64,000 nt of DNA from positions 2,666,001 to 2,730,000 of the forward strand of contig OZ220717.1 in NCBI GenBank assembly GCA_965116625.1, written 5' to 3'. Every line of letters starts with the position of its first letter. Within the stretch, counting starts at the first letter, position 1. Position numbers and translations under genes: made by a program. Under the pieces are notes generated by a model that worked only from the letters and a program-made list of their open reading frames with translations, was not told the DNA's origin and made no database searches. Shown piece after piece: positions 17,980-26,196 of this stretch. This DNA comes from VXNE01 sp965116625. GTDB taxonomy: Bacteria; Pseudomonadota; Gammaproteobacteria; Pseudomonadales; Azotimanducaceae.

Positions 17980-18387
17980 ATGACCATGGCAAGCGGCGCC
18001 AACACCCCGTTCGTAGACCTAATACCCATGCTGATGTGCGACGATGTGCAGGCGTCTATAGGCTTCTACACGGATGTTCTCGGGTTCGAAGTGACCGGTC
18101 GCTCGGACGACACAGGCCGTAGCGGCTTCGCGACGGTCAGGAACGGCGCCGCGTCGATCATGCTGGCAAGCCCCGGCCACATCCCCAAGGGAGAGAAGGT
18201 TGACGGTCGCTTCCCGCAGTCCAGCTACTACTTCTACGTCGCCGATGCCGAGGCACTTCGGCAGTCCGTCGTCGACAAGGGTCGGGACGCTACCGAGTGC
18301 GTGGACCGGTTCTACGACATCAAGGAGTTCGAGGTCGTCGACCCCGACGGGCACGTGCTTATGTTCGGGCAGGTCCTCGGGTACTAG
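17980..18387 (+). CDS. VOC-superfamily (glyoxalase/bleomycin-resistance-like) protein
   Basis: A 135-residue single-domain protein of the vicinal oxygen chelate fold. The family pattern is visible: 'LIPMLMCDDVQASIGFYTDVLGF' near the start, a central strand 'RNGAASIMLASP', and the closing 'FEVVDPDGHVLMFGQ'. The substrate is unknown; relatives act as glyoxalases, dioxygenases or antibiotic-binding proteins. A GGGAGG lies five bases before the ATG, and a second ATG at 17986 is possible. The gene stands alone between a decayed region and a histidine phosphatase gene. Confidence 0.85.
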   Translation: MTMASGANTPFVDLIPMLMCDDVQASIGFYTDVLGFEVTGRSDDTGRSGFATVRNGAASIMLASPGHIPKGEKVDGRFPQSSYYFYVADAEALRQSVVDKGRDATECVDRFYDIKEFEVVDPDGHVLMFGQVLGY

Positions 18388-18744
18388 CGCCACGGAATCC
18401 GCCGACCTGCGGTCGTCGCTTCGCAGCACTTGTCGACCCGACCAGGTGGACGATGAACGGGACTGCCCGATCACATCGTCTGCGTAGGCGCAAGGTCCTT
18501 GCGTCCTTGCGGGGGTCTGGCGAGCCGGATACTTCGTCGGTCCTCGGCTTTTGGCCACTACACAATTGAGGCATGCCGAACGTGCGCCAAGACAACTCGG
18601 TCGATCGATTCGCCCCGGGGTCCAGGTGGCCTGATCCCGGTCTCGAGTCGGCGGGACTCAGGGAACTCGCAGCGATTCTCGGGATGTATGGTTCGGCCAC
18701 GAGCCGCGTTCGCTCATCTTCGAGTGTTTGGTGTACGTGACCCA

Positions 18745-19353
18745 ATGAGCGTCAGCCAACAAACGTCAGGACCCGACCCGGAGATTCGCGTGCTGAGGAC
18801 CGTGATCCTCCTGCGCCACGGCCAACACAACCAAGCGGAGCCGAACCAAGTGGGTGGCTTGACGGAGCTCGGCCGGCGCCAAGTGGCGTTCGCCGCCGAA
18901 CGGCTGGCGCGGGAGCCCATCGACCGGATCGTGGCCAGCGAGTTTCCACGCGCGCGCCAAACCGCCGGGGAGATTGCTCGTCACCACCCTTCGTTGACGG
19001 TCGAAACGGACGCAGACCTGTGCGAGTGTGTGCCGTCCGTGCCGCGGGGCCTGGAGTTTTGCTTTCCCGATGGCATAGAGGCGCCGCAAACCGCTGCCTG
19101 TCGCGAATGTCTCGACCGCGCCTACGCCCGGTACTTCGAGTCGGATTCGGTGCCTGCGACGTTGCTGGTCGGGCACGGTAACGCCTTCAGGTACTTGCTG
19201 TGCAGGGTGCTTCCCGTCCGCATCGACGCGTGGGCGCGCTTCGATATGCACAACTGTGGCATCTCCCGGATCGCGTTCAAGAGCTTGATTGGGGCCCAGA
19301 TCACCGTCAATGACACGGGGCACCTGCCGACACATTTGCTCACCTATGGCTAA
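18745..19353 (+). CDS. Histidine phosphatase family protein
   Basis: A 202-residue protein of the phosphoglycerate-mutase-like (histidine phosphatase) superfamily. The catalytic 'ILLRHGQ' motif lies about 20 residues in, 'ASEFPRARQTA' supplies the second arginine region, and 'LLVGHGNAFRYL' supplies the second catalytic histidine. I chose the ATG at 18745; the frame is open further upstream but that part is arginine/serine-rich and not protein-like. The substrate is unknown, and small phosphoproteins or phosphosugars are typical. A second, different member of the same superfamily follows at 19592. Confidence 0.82.
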   Translation: MSVSQQTSGPDPEIRVLRTVILLRHGQHNQAEPNQVGGLTELGRRQVAFAAERLAREPIDRIVASEFPRARQTAGEIARHHPSLTVETDADLCECVPSVPRGLEFCFPDGIEAPQTAACRECLDRAYARYFESDSVPATLLVGHGNAFRYLLCRVLPVRIDAWARFDMHNCGISRIAFKSLIGAQITVNDTGHLPTHLLTYG

Positions 19354-19591
19354 CCGGGACCACGAGAACGATGCGTGAAGCCGCACGCCTGCCTCTGGGG
19401 TTGAAGGGCAGGCTTCAACCGGGCATTCACTCGAGCGCGGTCCGCGCATAGGATCGACGTATTCTTGACCATCTACCTTGCGGGGTGCGGCGGGATCATC
19501 ACGCCGCCACATCCTGTCGGATTCTGAACAGACATTGCCTTGGGGTTCACGCCATCGCCGAGCGTATCGAGCGTATACGGGAGCACTTGCT

Positions 19592-20278
19592 ATGAAGAGT
19601 GAATTGATGCCGGAAACCAAACCGAGGGGTTCGGCGACCACCGAACTCGCGGTCGTCCGCCACGGTCAGACCGGGTTCAATCGCCGCGGGCTCTACCAGG
19701 GCCACGCGGACAGTGCGCTTACGGATGCCGGCATGGCGCAGGCTCGGCTCCTGGCACCCCGACTCCGTTCTCTCGGCAGCAGCCCGACCATCTACTGCTC
19801 CGATCTCGGCCGTGCGCGACACACGGCGGTGCTGTTGGCGACCCCGGGGTTTCACCATATTCGCGAAGATGAGGGACTGCGCGACCGGTGCTGGGGGGTG
19901 TTCGAGGGGTTGTCGCGAGCGGAAATCACGGAGCGGTATCCGGACGCAAGAACGAGCAGCGGGGAGTCGAATCCCGATTACACACCGCCTGGCGGCGAGA
20001 CACTGAACGAACTCAACGAGCGCATCGTCGGGGCGCTCAATCGGATCGCCCACAGCCATGCCGGCGAACGGGTCGTCGTGGTCACGCACGGTGCCGTCGT
20101 GATGGCGTTCGCCAGGTACGTGCTCGGGGTGCCTCAAGACGCGCCACGCCGGTTCGACATCGGTAGCACGAGCTTGAGTCTGTTCTATCGCTACGGCGAG
20201 CGCGGCTGGATGGTGCGGTTTCTCGGCGACGTGTCGCATCTTGAGCATCGCGGAGACAGCGCGGCGGGACACCGCTGA
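19592..20278 (+). CDS. Histidine phosphatase (phosphoglycerate mutase/CobC-like)
   Basis: A 228-residue histidine phosphatase with 'LAVVRHGQTGFNRRGLYQGH' (catalytic His, about residue 25), 'IYCSDLGRARHTA', an acidic 'CWGVFEGLSRAEI' block and 'VVVVTHGAVVMAF' (second His). This layout is typical of CobC (alpha-ribazole phosphatase) and broad-specificity phosphatases. No cobalamin genes are nearby, so CobC function is not supported. A GGGAG sits about eight bases before the ATG at 19592. Only two bases separate its stop from the HAD fragment that follows. Confidence 0.85.
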   Translation: MKSELMPETKPRGSATTELAVVRHGQTGFNRRGLYQGHADSALTDAGMAQARLLAPRLRSLGSSPTIYCSDLGRARHTAVLLATPGFHHIREDEGLRDRCWGVFEGLSRAEITERYPDARTSSGESNPDYTPPGGETLNELNERIVGALNRIAHSHAGERVVVVTHGAVVMAFARYVLGVPQDAPRRFDIGSTSLSLFYRYGERGWMVRFLGDVSHLEHRGDSAAGHR

Positions 20279-20280
20279 GG

Positions 20281-20745
20281 GTGGTACGGAGACAGGCGTC
20301 CAGTATTGGACGCGCGTACGATGATGTCGAGTTGAAATTGACATACGACGCACTCCCAGTAGAGTCTGTCCTTTCAATCCGTCGTGACTCGCATTGTGGC
20401 GTCGTGACTCGCATCATGGACCCAAGCCCGCATCGGCCGTATCCGGATGCCGGGCTCGACGACTACTTCTCGGTCAGGGTGACCGGCGACGCTGTCCAGC
20501 GAGGGAAGCCTGGGCCAGAACCGTATTCGACCGCAGCAGAGCGTCTTGGGACTCGTCCGGAGCGTTGTTGGGCGCTGGAGGACTCCGCCAACGGCGTGCG
20601 TTCGGCATTGGCCGCGGGATGCCGGGCGTTCCAGGTCCCGGACCTCGTTGAACCGTTCGAGCAACTGCGCGGGCTCGGTCACGAAGTGGTCGACACTCTG
20701 CACGATGTCCTGGAGGCGTTGCGCGAAGCGAGCAGCAGCCCGTGA
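20281..20745 (+). pseudogene. HAD-superfamily phosphatase, C-terminal half only
   Basis: From about 20450 the frame gives 'AGLDDYFSVRVTGDAVQRGK', 'PERCWALEDSANGVRSALAA' and 'VPDLVEPFEQL': motif III lysine and motif IV acidic residues of beta-phosphoglucomutase-like HAD phosphatases. The N-terminal half with the DxD nucleophile and cap is missing, and the first 45 residues are not recognisable. A matching N-terminal half, also broken, lies at 30780-31060. The product cannot be active as a phosphatase by itself. Confidence 0.65.
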
Positions 20746-20756
20746 GTCGAATGTAG

Positions 20757-21509
20757 GTGTCGAATCGAGTGTCGGGACGTAGTCTGAAAACGCGGCTGCG
20801 GACCCAGTGGACCGCGGCTGCCGAGAACTGGTTCAACCAGGATCAGTCCGTGCGCACGGGCATGCTGGACGCTTGGATGCTCGATGCGCTCGGCGATGTC
20901 GACGGCCGCGAGGTCCTGGACATCGGTTGTGGCGATGGCCGGTTTTGTCGCTTGCTGGCCGGCCTGGGCGCCCACGTCACCGGAATCGACGTGACCGACG
21001 CCTTCATCGACCGGGCACGGCATTTGGCGTCCCGCGGCGAGACCTACCTCGTCGGCGACGCGGAGCAACTCGCCGAGTTGGATGATGCGACCTTCGACCT
21101 GGCCGTGTCCTATATTGTCCTGGTCGACCTGTTCGACATGGATTCTGCCGTGGAGGCGGCTTATCGAGTGCTCAGGACCGGCGGTCGGTTCGTGGTCTGC
21201 AACATCCATCCGATCCGCTCGTCGCTTTCCGACGGCTGGGTCAAGCGAGGCGACGACAAGCTCTTCTACCCGGTGGACAACTACACCGTCGAAGGACCGC
21301 GCGAGTGGCGCGTTTGGGGTGCGCCCTTCATCAATATGCACCGCTCGCTGTCGCGCCACATCGATGCCTTTCTTGGCAGCGGGTTCAGTTTGACCGCACT
21401 GCGCGAACCGACGCCGACACCCGCGCAACTAGCGGCAAACCCCACCTTCGACGACGAATTCCGCGCGCCCAACTTCATCATCTACGAACTGGCCAAAGTG
21501 GCAGGCTAG
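20757..21509 (+). CDS. Class I SAM-dependent methyltransferase
   Basis: A 250-residue methyltransferase of the Rossmann type. The SAM-binding motif I is 'VLDIGCGDGRFCRLLA' (about residues 53-68), followed by the acidic end of strand 2 ('VTGIDVT'), motif II ('VGDAEQL') and the post-motif 'AYRVLRTGGRFVV'. It resembles UbiE/UbiG-like small-molecule methyltransferases, but the substrate cannot be told. The start is a GTG with a weak upstream site, just after the broken HAD gene. Confidence 0.85.
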   Translation: MSNRVSGRSLKTRLRTQWTAAAENWFNQDQSVRTGMLDAWMLDALGDVDGREVLDIGCGDGRFCRLLAGLGAHVTGIDVTDAFIDRARHLASRGETYLVGDAEQLAELDDATFDLAVSYIVLVDLFDMDSAVEAAYRVLRTGGRFVVCNIHPIRSSLSDGWVKRGDDKLFYPVDNYTVEGPREWRVWGAPFINMHRSLSRHIDAFLGSGFSLTALREPTPTPAQLAANPTFDDEFRAPNFIIYELAKVAG

Positions 21510-21711
21510 GAGCCCTCAGCCGGGGAATGCTCCCCGACCGCTAACGCGTATGGAAGTGCCGGCGTTGCCCCCTTCGTTGGAGGCGTACTTCCATGCAAGA
21601 TTGCGCGCGCAGCAAAAGCGACGCGCCGACCTGAAGCTGCCGAGAGGGCATTGCCCTCCAAAGCGCCGGGCGTTGCCACGCGGCATCCCGCTGCTCATCC
21701 GAGCAATTCCT

Positions 21712-22356
21712 TCAGATTTCGTTGAGGATGAGATCCTTCAATTCAATCAGAGTTTCGATTCGATACCTAGCCTGTGAAAAGTCCTGTGTTTTCGTAAAGT
21801 CGTTATAGACGATGACACAGTCAATACCGGCCGCCACGGCTGAGTTCAGCCCTCTGGATGAATCCTCGACAACCAGTGTCTCCTTTTTGGTGGCTCCGAA
21901 TCGCTTTAGCCCGGTCAGGTATGGTTCCGGGTGCGGCTTGGCGAGCTTGTAGTCTTCGCGAGCGAGGACGAAGTCCATGAACTGTCTAACTTGGCGCTTT
22001 TCATGGATGATTTCGAAGTCCACACGTTTTGAAGTTGTCACGATAGCCATGCGGACGTATTTCGACAGTTCAGCGAGAGTGTCAACGACGCCGCCAATCT
22101 CAATGGCTTCCGTTCGTAGATATTCCTGATAGTAGGCATTGCGAACCTCGCGCTGCCTGCCGATGGTCTGTTCGTCAATACCTGCCGCCCTGGCTTGGGC
22201 CCAGGTTTGACCCGACCCCTGGTTCATGTCCCGGAGGTATTGGTCCTTGTCCAAAGCAAAACCAATGTCCGCCAGGGCGCGTTCTCCAGCTTTGTAGTAC
22301 CAGAATTCGGTATCGACCAGAACACCATCATGATCGAAGAGTATGTATTTTTTCAC
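21712..22356 (-). CDS. HAD-superfamily phosphatase (beta-phosphoglucomutase-like)
   Basis: A 214-residue intact HAD hydrolase: motif I 'ILFDHDGVLVDTE' at the N-terminus, motif II 'MAIVTTSKR', motif III lysine in 'KLAKPHPEPY', motif IV 'ETLVVEDSSRGL'. One oddity is the nucleophile motif D-H-D instead of the usual D-M/F-D. The start is a GTG that overlaps the stop of the upstream small gene (GTGA), and a GAGGG lies upstream, so the two are coupled. Base composition and codon use are clearly more AT-rich than the neighbours, which suggests recent transfer. Confidence 0.85.
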   Translation of the reverse strand: MKKYILFDHDGVLVDTEFWYYKAGERALADIGFALDKDQYLRDMNQGSGQTWAQARAAGIDEQTIGRQREVRNAYYQEYLRTEAIEIGGVVDTLAELSKYVRMAIVTTSKRVDFEIIHEKRQVRQFMDFVLAREDYKLAKPHPEPYLTGLKRFGATKKETLVVEDSSRGLNSAVAAGIDCVIVYNDFTKTQDFSQARYRIETLIELKDLILNEI

Positions 22357-22595
22357 TTCGCGAGTCCCTCTGCCGCGTCGATGAATGCGGCGGCGAACTT
22401 GGCCACCGTGGCGTAGCGGGCGCTGGGATGATCCGCACAAGCCGTCACCGCGACTGGGGCAGGGGCTGCGGCGTCCGGCAGGAATATAGCGACCGTCCGA
22501 CCCATGGCAAACACGGTCGTGCGCTCATCGACGAGGCGACCCTTCTCGAATTCCTCCGGCGCCATGAACCGCGATGAGCCGAACATGCGACCCAT
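22353..22595 (-). CDS. Small conserved-looking hypothetical protein
   Basis: I do not recognise the family. From the ATG at 22595 it has 80 residues, ending 'PSARYATVAKFAAAFIDAAE'. Support comes from its protein-like composition, its high third-position GC and its 4-base overlap with the GTG of the following HAD gene. The start could be the GTG at 22622. It may instead be the tail of a longer broken gene, since the hydrolase relic lies directly upstream. Confidence 0.45.
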   Translation of the reverse strand: MGRMFGSSRFMAPEEFEKGRLVDERTTVFAMGRTVAIFLPDAAAPAPVAVTACADHPSARYATVAKFAAAFIDAAEGLAK

Positions 22596-22657
22596 CGTGT
22601 TCGCATGGAGCGAGTGGATCACCCGCCCCGACAATCCGATGGAAACTTTAACGCGGC

Positions 22658-23402
22658 CTAGCGAGAGCGGCCGACAAGTCGCTCGATAAACGCGAAGCTC
22701 GCCGCGATCTCTTCCGCCGGCACTTCCGGGTGCAAGCCCGGGTTGGCGTGAATGCGCTTGTCGTCGCTCGCTAGCGCATCGAACACCGCGAAATATCCGT
22801 CGCGCGGGAACAACTCGTCCTCCAACTGCATCAGGAACAGCACTGGACAGCGGATCCGTGCCGCGTCGCTCAAGATCCGTTCCGCGAACGGGCCACCGGC
22901 CTTGGTCGTACCAACCAGGCCGAGCACGGCCGCCTTGGTTTCCGGCAGCGAGGCGATGAGCGGGATGCCGAAGATTGAGCCCATGGACAGGCCGAAGTAG
23001 GCGATGTCGCCCAAGCTCACCTGTGCCCGAGTCGCATCGAGCGCCGCATGCCAGTCGCCGGTCATGTCGTCCATGAACCCCGGTGGCTTGATCTCGTCGC
23101 CGAACGCGGCCCGGCCGCCCAGCCCTACTTGCCGCATGCCATGGACCGGCCCGTCGATGGCGAGCGCGTGGCAGGCGCTTTCGTCCACGAAACGGTGTGC
23201 GAGGTGGCAGATCGGTGCCTGGTAGCGGTCCCCCGATGCCGTGGCCGAACAGCACCAGCAGTGCCTCATCGTCGGCAGCCGATGGCGACCAAAGGGCCCC
23301 GGTGACAGGTCGCTCCACGCCGGCGCGGGCAATCCTGAACTCGCGAACAGATCGACCGGTTGGATCGCTGGCATCCCACCAGCCAAGGGTCTCCGTGGCC
23401 AT
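22658..23402 (-). pseudogene. Alpha/beta hydrolase interrupted by a homopolymer frameshift
   Basis: The gene starts at an ATG (23402) with an excellent GGAGGAGG site. The first ~55 residues run in one frame to 'LLVLFGHGIGG', the oxyanion-hole region, and the protein then continues in another frame with 'HALAIDGPVHGM', the nucleophile elbow 'YFGLSMGSIFG' and a C-terminal 'CPVLFLMQLEDELFPRDGY' carrying the acid residue. The frame changes at a run of five C on the plus strand (23230-23234). Restoring the run to four or seven gives one reading frame of about 250 residues. So this is either a recent pseudogene or a sequence error. Confidence 0.75.
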
Positions 23403-23451
23403 CTCCTCCTCCCTCGAAAGCATCTGATGGTCGCTGAATGCGCCCTCGCGC

Positions 23452-24258
23452 TCAACTCCCGGTCGAGGTGTAGCGCCGCACACCGATGCTCCAGGCCACC
23501 AGCGACAGGCCCAGGAACGCAACGCCCGCGAGCGGCGCGAGCGCCTGGAACGCCCGACCGGTACCGAGGGGGTCGTCCACCCCGAGCACCGCCACCACGG
23601 GGAAATAGCCGACGCAGGCCAGTGGCACGACGAACGTGAACACGCGCCGGAACGCGACGCGGTAGATCGACAGCGGGTACTGCGCGGATTCCACCCCGCC
23701 GTGCGTCAACACGTTCATGATCTCAAGCGACTCCGTGGTCCAGAAGCAGAGCGCCGCCTGCAGGACCACCAGTCCGACGAAGAAGGCGACGGCGCCCGCA
23801 ACCGTCAGCAATAGCAGCGCCACGCGCGCCGCATCCCACGGGATGTCGAGGGCCGATGTCGCCCAAGCCAACACGATCAGTCCCAGCACCAGGCGACCGA
23901 CCCGCCGCAGGGCGAACTCGTGGCCGGCAAGCTGAAGCGCCGTGGGCCGAGGGCGGAGCAGCAAGCGGTCGAAGTCGCCGGTCTTGACATAGTGCGACCC
24001 AAAGCGGTCGAACCCCGTGGTCAGCGCATCGGCGATGGCAAAGGTGCAGTTGACCACGCCGTAGAAGAACGCGACCTCGGCGAAGGTCCAACCGGCCAGG
24101 TGGCCGAAGCGGTCGAACAGCGCCCACAGGCCGAAGAACTCGATGCCCGAGCTGACGAACTGTCCCGTCGCATTCAGCAGGAACGACGCCCGGTACTGCA
24201 GTTGGGCCCGGATCGAGACGCCGAAGTAGCGCCCGAGCAAGGCCACCGCGTCGACCAT
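23452..24258 (-). CDS. ABC-2 type exporter permease subunit
   Basis: A 268-residue membrane protein with about six transmembrane segments and no ATPase motifs, of the ABC-2 permease family (COG3694-like). The ATG at 24258 follows a GGAGG at the right distance, five bases after the stop of the other permease gene; an earlier ATG at 24294 is less likely. It is the last gene of a three-gene unit, ATPase-permease-permease, all on the minus strand, so it probably forms a heterodimeric channel with its neighbour. The substrate is unknown. Confidence 0.85.
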   Translation of the reverse strand: MVDAVALLGRYFGVSIRAQLQYRASFLLNATGQFVSSGIEFFGLWALFDRFGHLAGWTFAEVAFFYGVVNCTFAIADALTTGFDRFGSHYVKTGDFDRLLLRPRPTALQLAGHEFALRRVGRLVLGLIVLAWATSALDIPWDAARVALLLLTVAGAVAFFVGLVVLQAALCFWTTESLEIMNVLTHGGVESAQYPLSIYRVAFRRVFTFVVPLACVGYFPVVAVLGVDDPLGTGRAFQALAPLAGVAFLGLSLVAWSIGVRRYTSTGS

Positions 24259-24262
24259 GCCG

Positions 24263-25084
24263 TCAGCCTCCCTGGACGACGAGGCGACGCACACCGCGCG
24301 CGAGCAGGAACCGCCCGAACCACACGATCACCACCGTCCAGGCCAACGTGAAGACGATCTCGTTCGCGGCCTCACTGATAGGAATGTTGCCGCTGTAGAT
24401 GCGGTAGGGGACATCGCAGAGGCCGCGGAACGGCTGCCACGAGAGGAACGGCTGCATCCAGTCGGGGAACAGCGGCAGCGGCACGATCATCCCCGAGAGA
24501 ATCGTCACGAACGACGGCAGGATACGGTCGACGCCCTCGCCGGAGAGGGTCCACAGCATGGAGATGTGGGCGAGCACCGTGATCGCCGTCGACAAGAGCG
24601 CGGCCGCCGTGATCGCGGCCAGGAACCCGATCAGCCCAGTGACGGACGGGACGGGCAACGCCCACTCGGCGAGGCCAAATGCCGGCAGCAGCAGCATGGC
24701 GAAGATCACCATGGGAACGGCGCGCAGCGTCGTCGCCGCCGTCCGGAACGCCAATGTGCGGGCGTACCAGTAGCCGTAGAGGTCGAGCGGTCGCAGCAGG
24801 TCGTAGGCGACGGCACCCGACGTCACCTGCTCCTTGAAGTCCGCGTCCGTGCTCCACGGCAGCATCCCGAGGAGCGCCTGGCCGAGCCAGACATAGGCCA
24901 CGACCTCGACCATGTTCATCGGCTGCGGCCCCTCGGCCGCCGCATAGAACGCCGCGAGGATCATCAGCCGGATCGAGCCCCAGAAAAGCTGGGTGACGAA
25001 TCCGGCGAACGCCGCCGCCCGGTACTGCAGCAGGTTCCGGTAGCGGGCGCTGACAACCGCCGTGTAGGGTTTGAGACGACTCAC
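24263..25084 (-). CDS. ABC-2 type exporter permease subunit
   Basis: A 273-residue permease (COG4587-like) with about six transmembrane helices. A polar stretch 'WSTDADFKEQVTSGAVAYDLLRPLDLY' separates early helices, typical of this family. Its ATG overlaps the stop codon of the ATPase gene (ATGA), showing translational coupling, and the second permease follows five bases after its stop. The layout matches widespread ATPase-permease-permease exporters of unknown or lipid/antibiotic substrates. Confidence 0.87.
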   Translation of the reverse strand: MSRLKPYTAVVSARYRNLLQYRAAAFAGFVTQLFWGSIRLMILAAFYAAAEGPQPMNMVEVVAYVWLGQALLGMLPWSTDADFKEQVTSGAVAYDLLRPLDLYGYWYARTLAFRTAATTLRAVPMVIFAMLLLPAFGLAEWALPVPSVTGLIGFLAAITAAALLSTAITVLAHISMLWTLSGEGVDRILPSFVTILSGMIVPLPLFPDWMQPFLSWQPFRGLCDVPYRIYSGNIPISEAANEIVFTLAWTVVIVWFGRFLLARGVRRLVVQGG

Positions 25085-26091
25085 GCCTCGCCTTCCCCGT
25101 GCTCGGCGTAGAGATCGGCAACAGTGTGTTCGATGGGCGGATGTTCGACGAAGAGGTCATGCACGTCGAACCGCGACGTGACCCGAGCGATCAGCGCCGC
25201 CGGCGCGACCGCGCCCGCGTCGAAGGCGATCCGCGCCCGCTTGCCGCTAACGCGCACGTTCCGCAACCCGGCCCCGCCGATTTCGCGCTCCACGTCGGCG
25301 AGGTACCGCACCTCCTCAAAATCCACGATAAGCACGCGCTCGTTGCCGACGCGCCGACGCAGCTCGTCGATGCCGCCGTCGATCAGGATGCGACCTTGGC
25401 CGATGACCATGATCCGCTCGCAAAGCGCTTCGATGTCGTCCATGTCGTGCGTCGTCAGGACGACGGTGACCCGCTCCTCCCGGTTCAACGTGCGCACAAA
25501 GTCCCGCATTGCGAGCTTCGCCGCCGTGTCGAGCCCGATCGTCGGCTCGTCGAGGAACAGGAGCTTTGGCCCATGCAGGAGTGCGGCGGCCAAGTCGGCA
25601 CGCATGCGTTGGCCGAGGGATAGCTGGCGTACCGGCGTGTCGAGGAGCGGCCCAAGGCGTAGCAGTTCCACCATGCGGTCGCGGTTGCTGGCGAACAGCG
25701 CCTCCGGCACCCCGTAGACACGCTGCAACAACTCGAAGCTCTCGATGACCGGCAGATCCCACCAAAGTTGTGTGCGCTGACCGAACACGACGCCGATCCG
25801 CGCCGCATGGCGACGACGGTCGCGCCAAGGCGTGAGGCCGTCGACCGTGCAGGTGCCGCCGGTCGGCGTCAGGATGCCCGCGAGGATCTTGATGGTGGTG
25901 GATTTGCCGGCGCCGTTGGGGCCGATGTAGCCGACCAGTTCGCCACGTTCGATGTCGAAGTCGATGCCCGCGAGGGCATGCACGTCGCGCATGCGGCGAT
26001 CAACGAGGCCCCGGAACGCGCCGAGAAGCCCGGGCCGGCGCTCGGCCACGCGGAACACCTTGGCGAGTTCCCTCACCTCGATCTGGGACAT
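25081..26091 (-). CDS. ABC transporter ATP-binding protein
   Basis: A 336-residue ATPase. Walker A is 'GYIGPNGAGKSTTIK', the ABC signature 'QLSLGQRMRADLAAALL', Walker B 'LLFLDEPTIGLD', and the switch histidine is in 'VVLTTHDMDDIE'. Signature and Walker B are separated as usual. The C-terminal ~90 residues form an extra domain seen in ATPases of this exporter group. I chose the ATG at 26091 ('MSQIEVRELAKVF'); the frame extends upstream but that part does not look coding. It is the first gene of the exporter operon and is divergent from the broken NTPase gene. Confidence 0.9.
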   Translation of the reverse strand: MSQIEVRELAKVFRVAERRPGLLGAFRGLVDRRMRDVHALAGIDFDIERGELVGYIGPNGAGKSTTIKILAGILTPTGGTCTVDGLTPWRDRRRHAARIGVVFGQRTQLWWDLPVIESFELLQRVYGVPEALFASNRDRMVELLRLGPLLDTPVRQLSLGQRMRADLAAALLHGPKLLFLDEPTIGLDTAAKLAMRDFVRTLNREERVTVVLTTHDMDDIEALCERIMVIGQGRILIDGGIDELRRRVGNERVLIVDFEEVRYLADVEREIGGAGLRNVRVSGKRARIAFDAGAVAPAALIARVTSRFDVHDLFVEHPPIEHTVADLYAEHGEGEA

Positions 26092-26196
26092 GGTCTGGCC
26101 TCGCCGTCGGATTGCCGCCATGAGCGGCAGCGGGAAGGGCGCACAAGTATAGGTGCGACCTTGGAGTGCCTCAAGGCGGCCAACAGAGCCGCCGTG

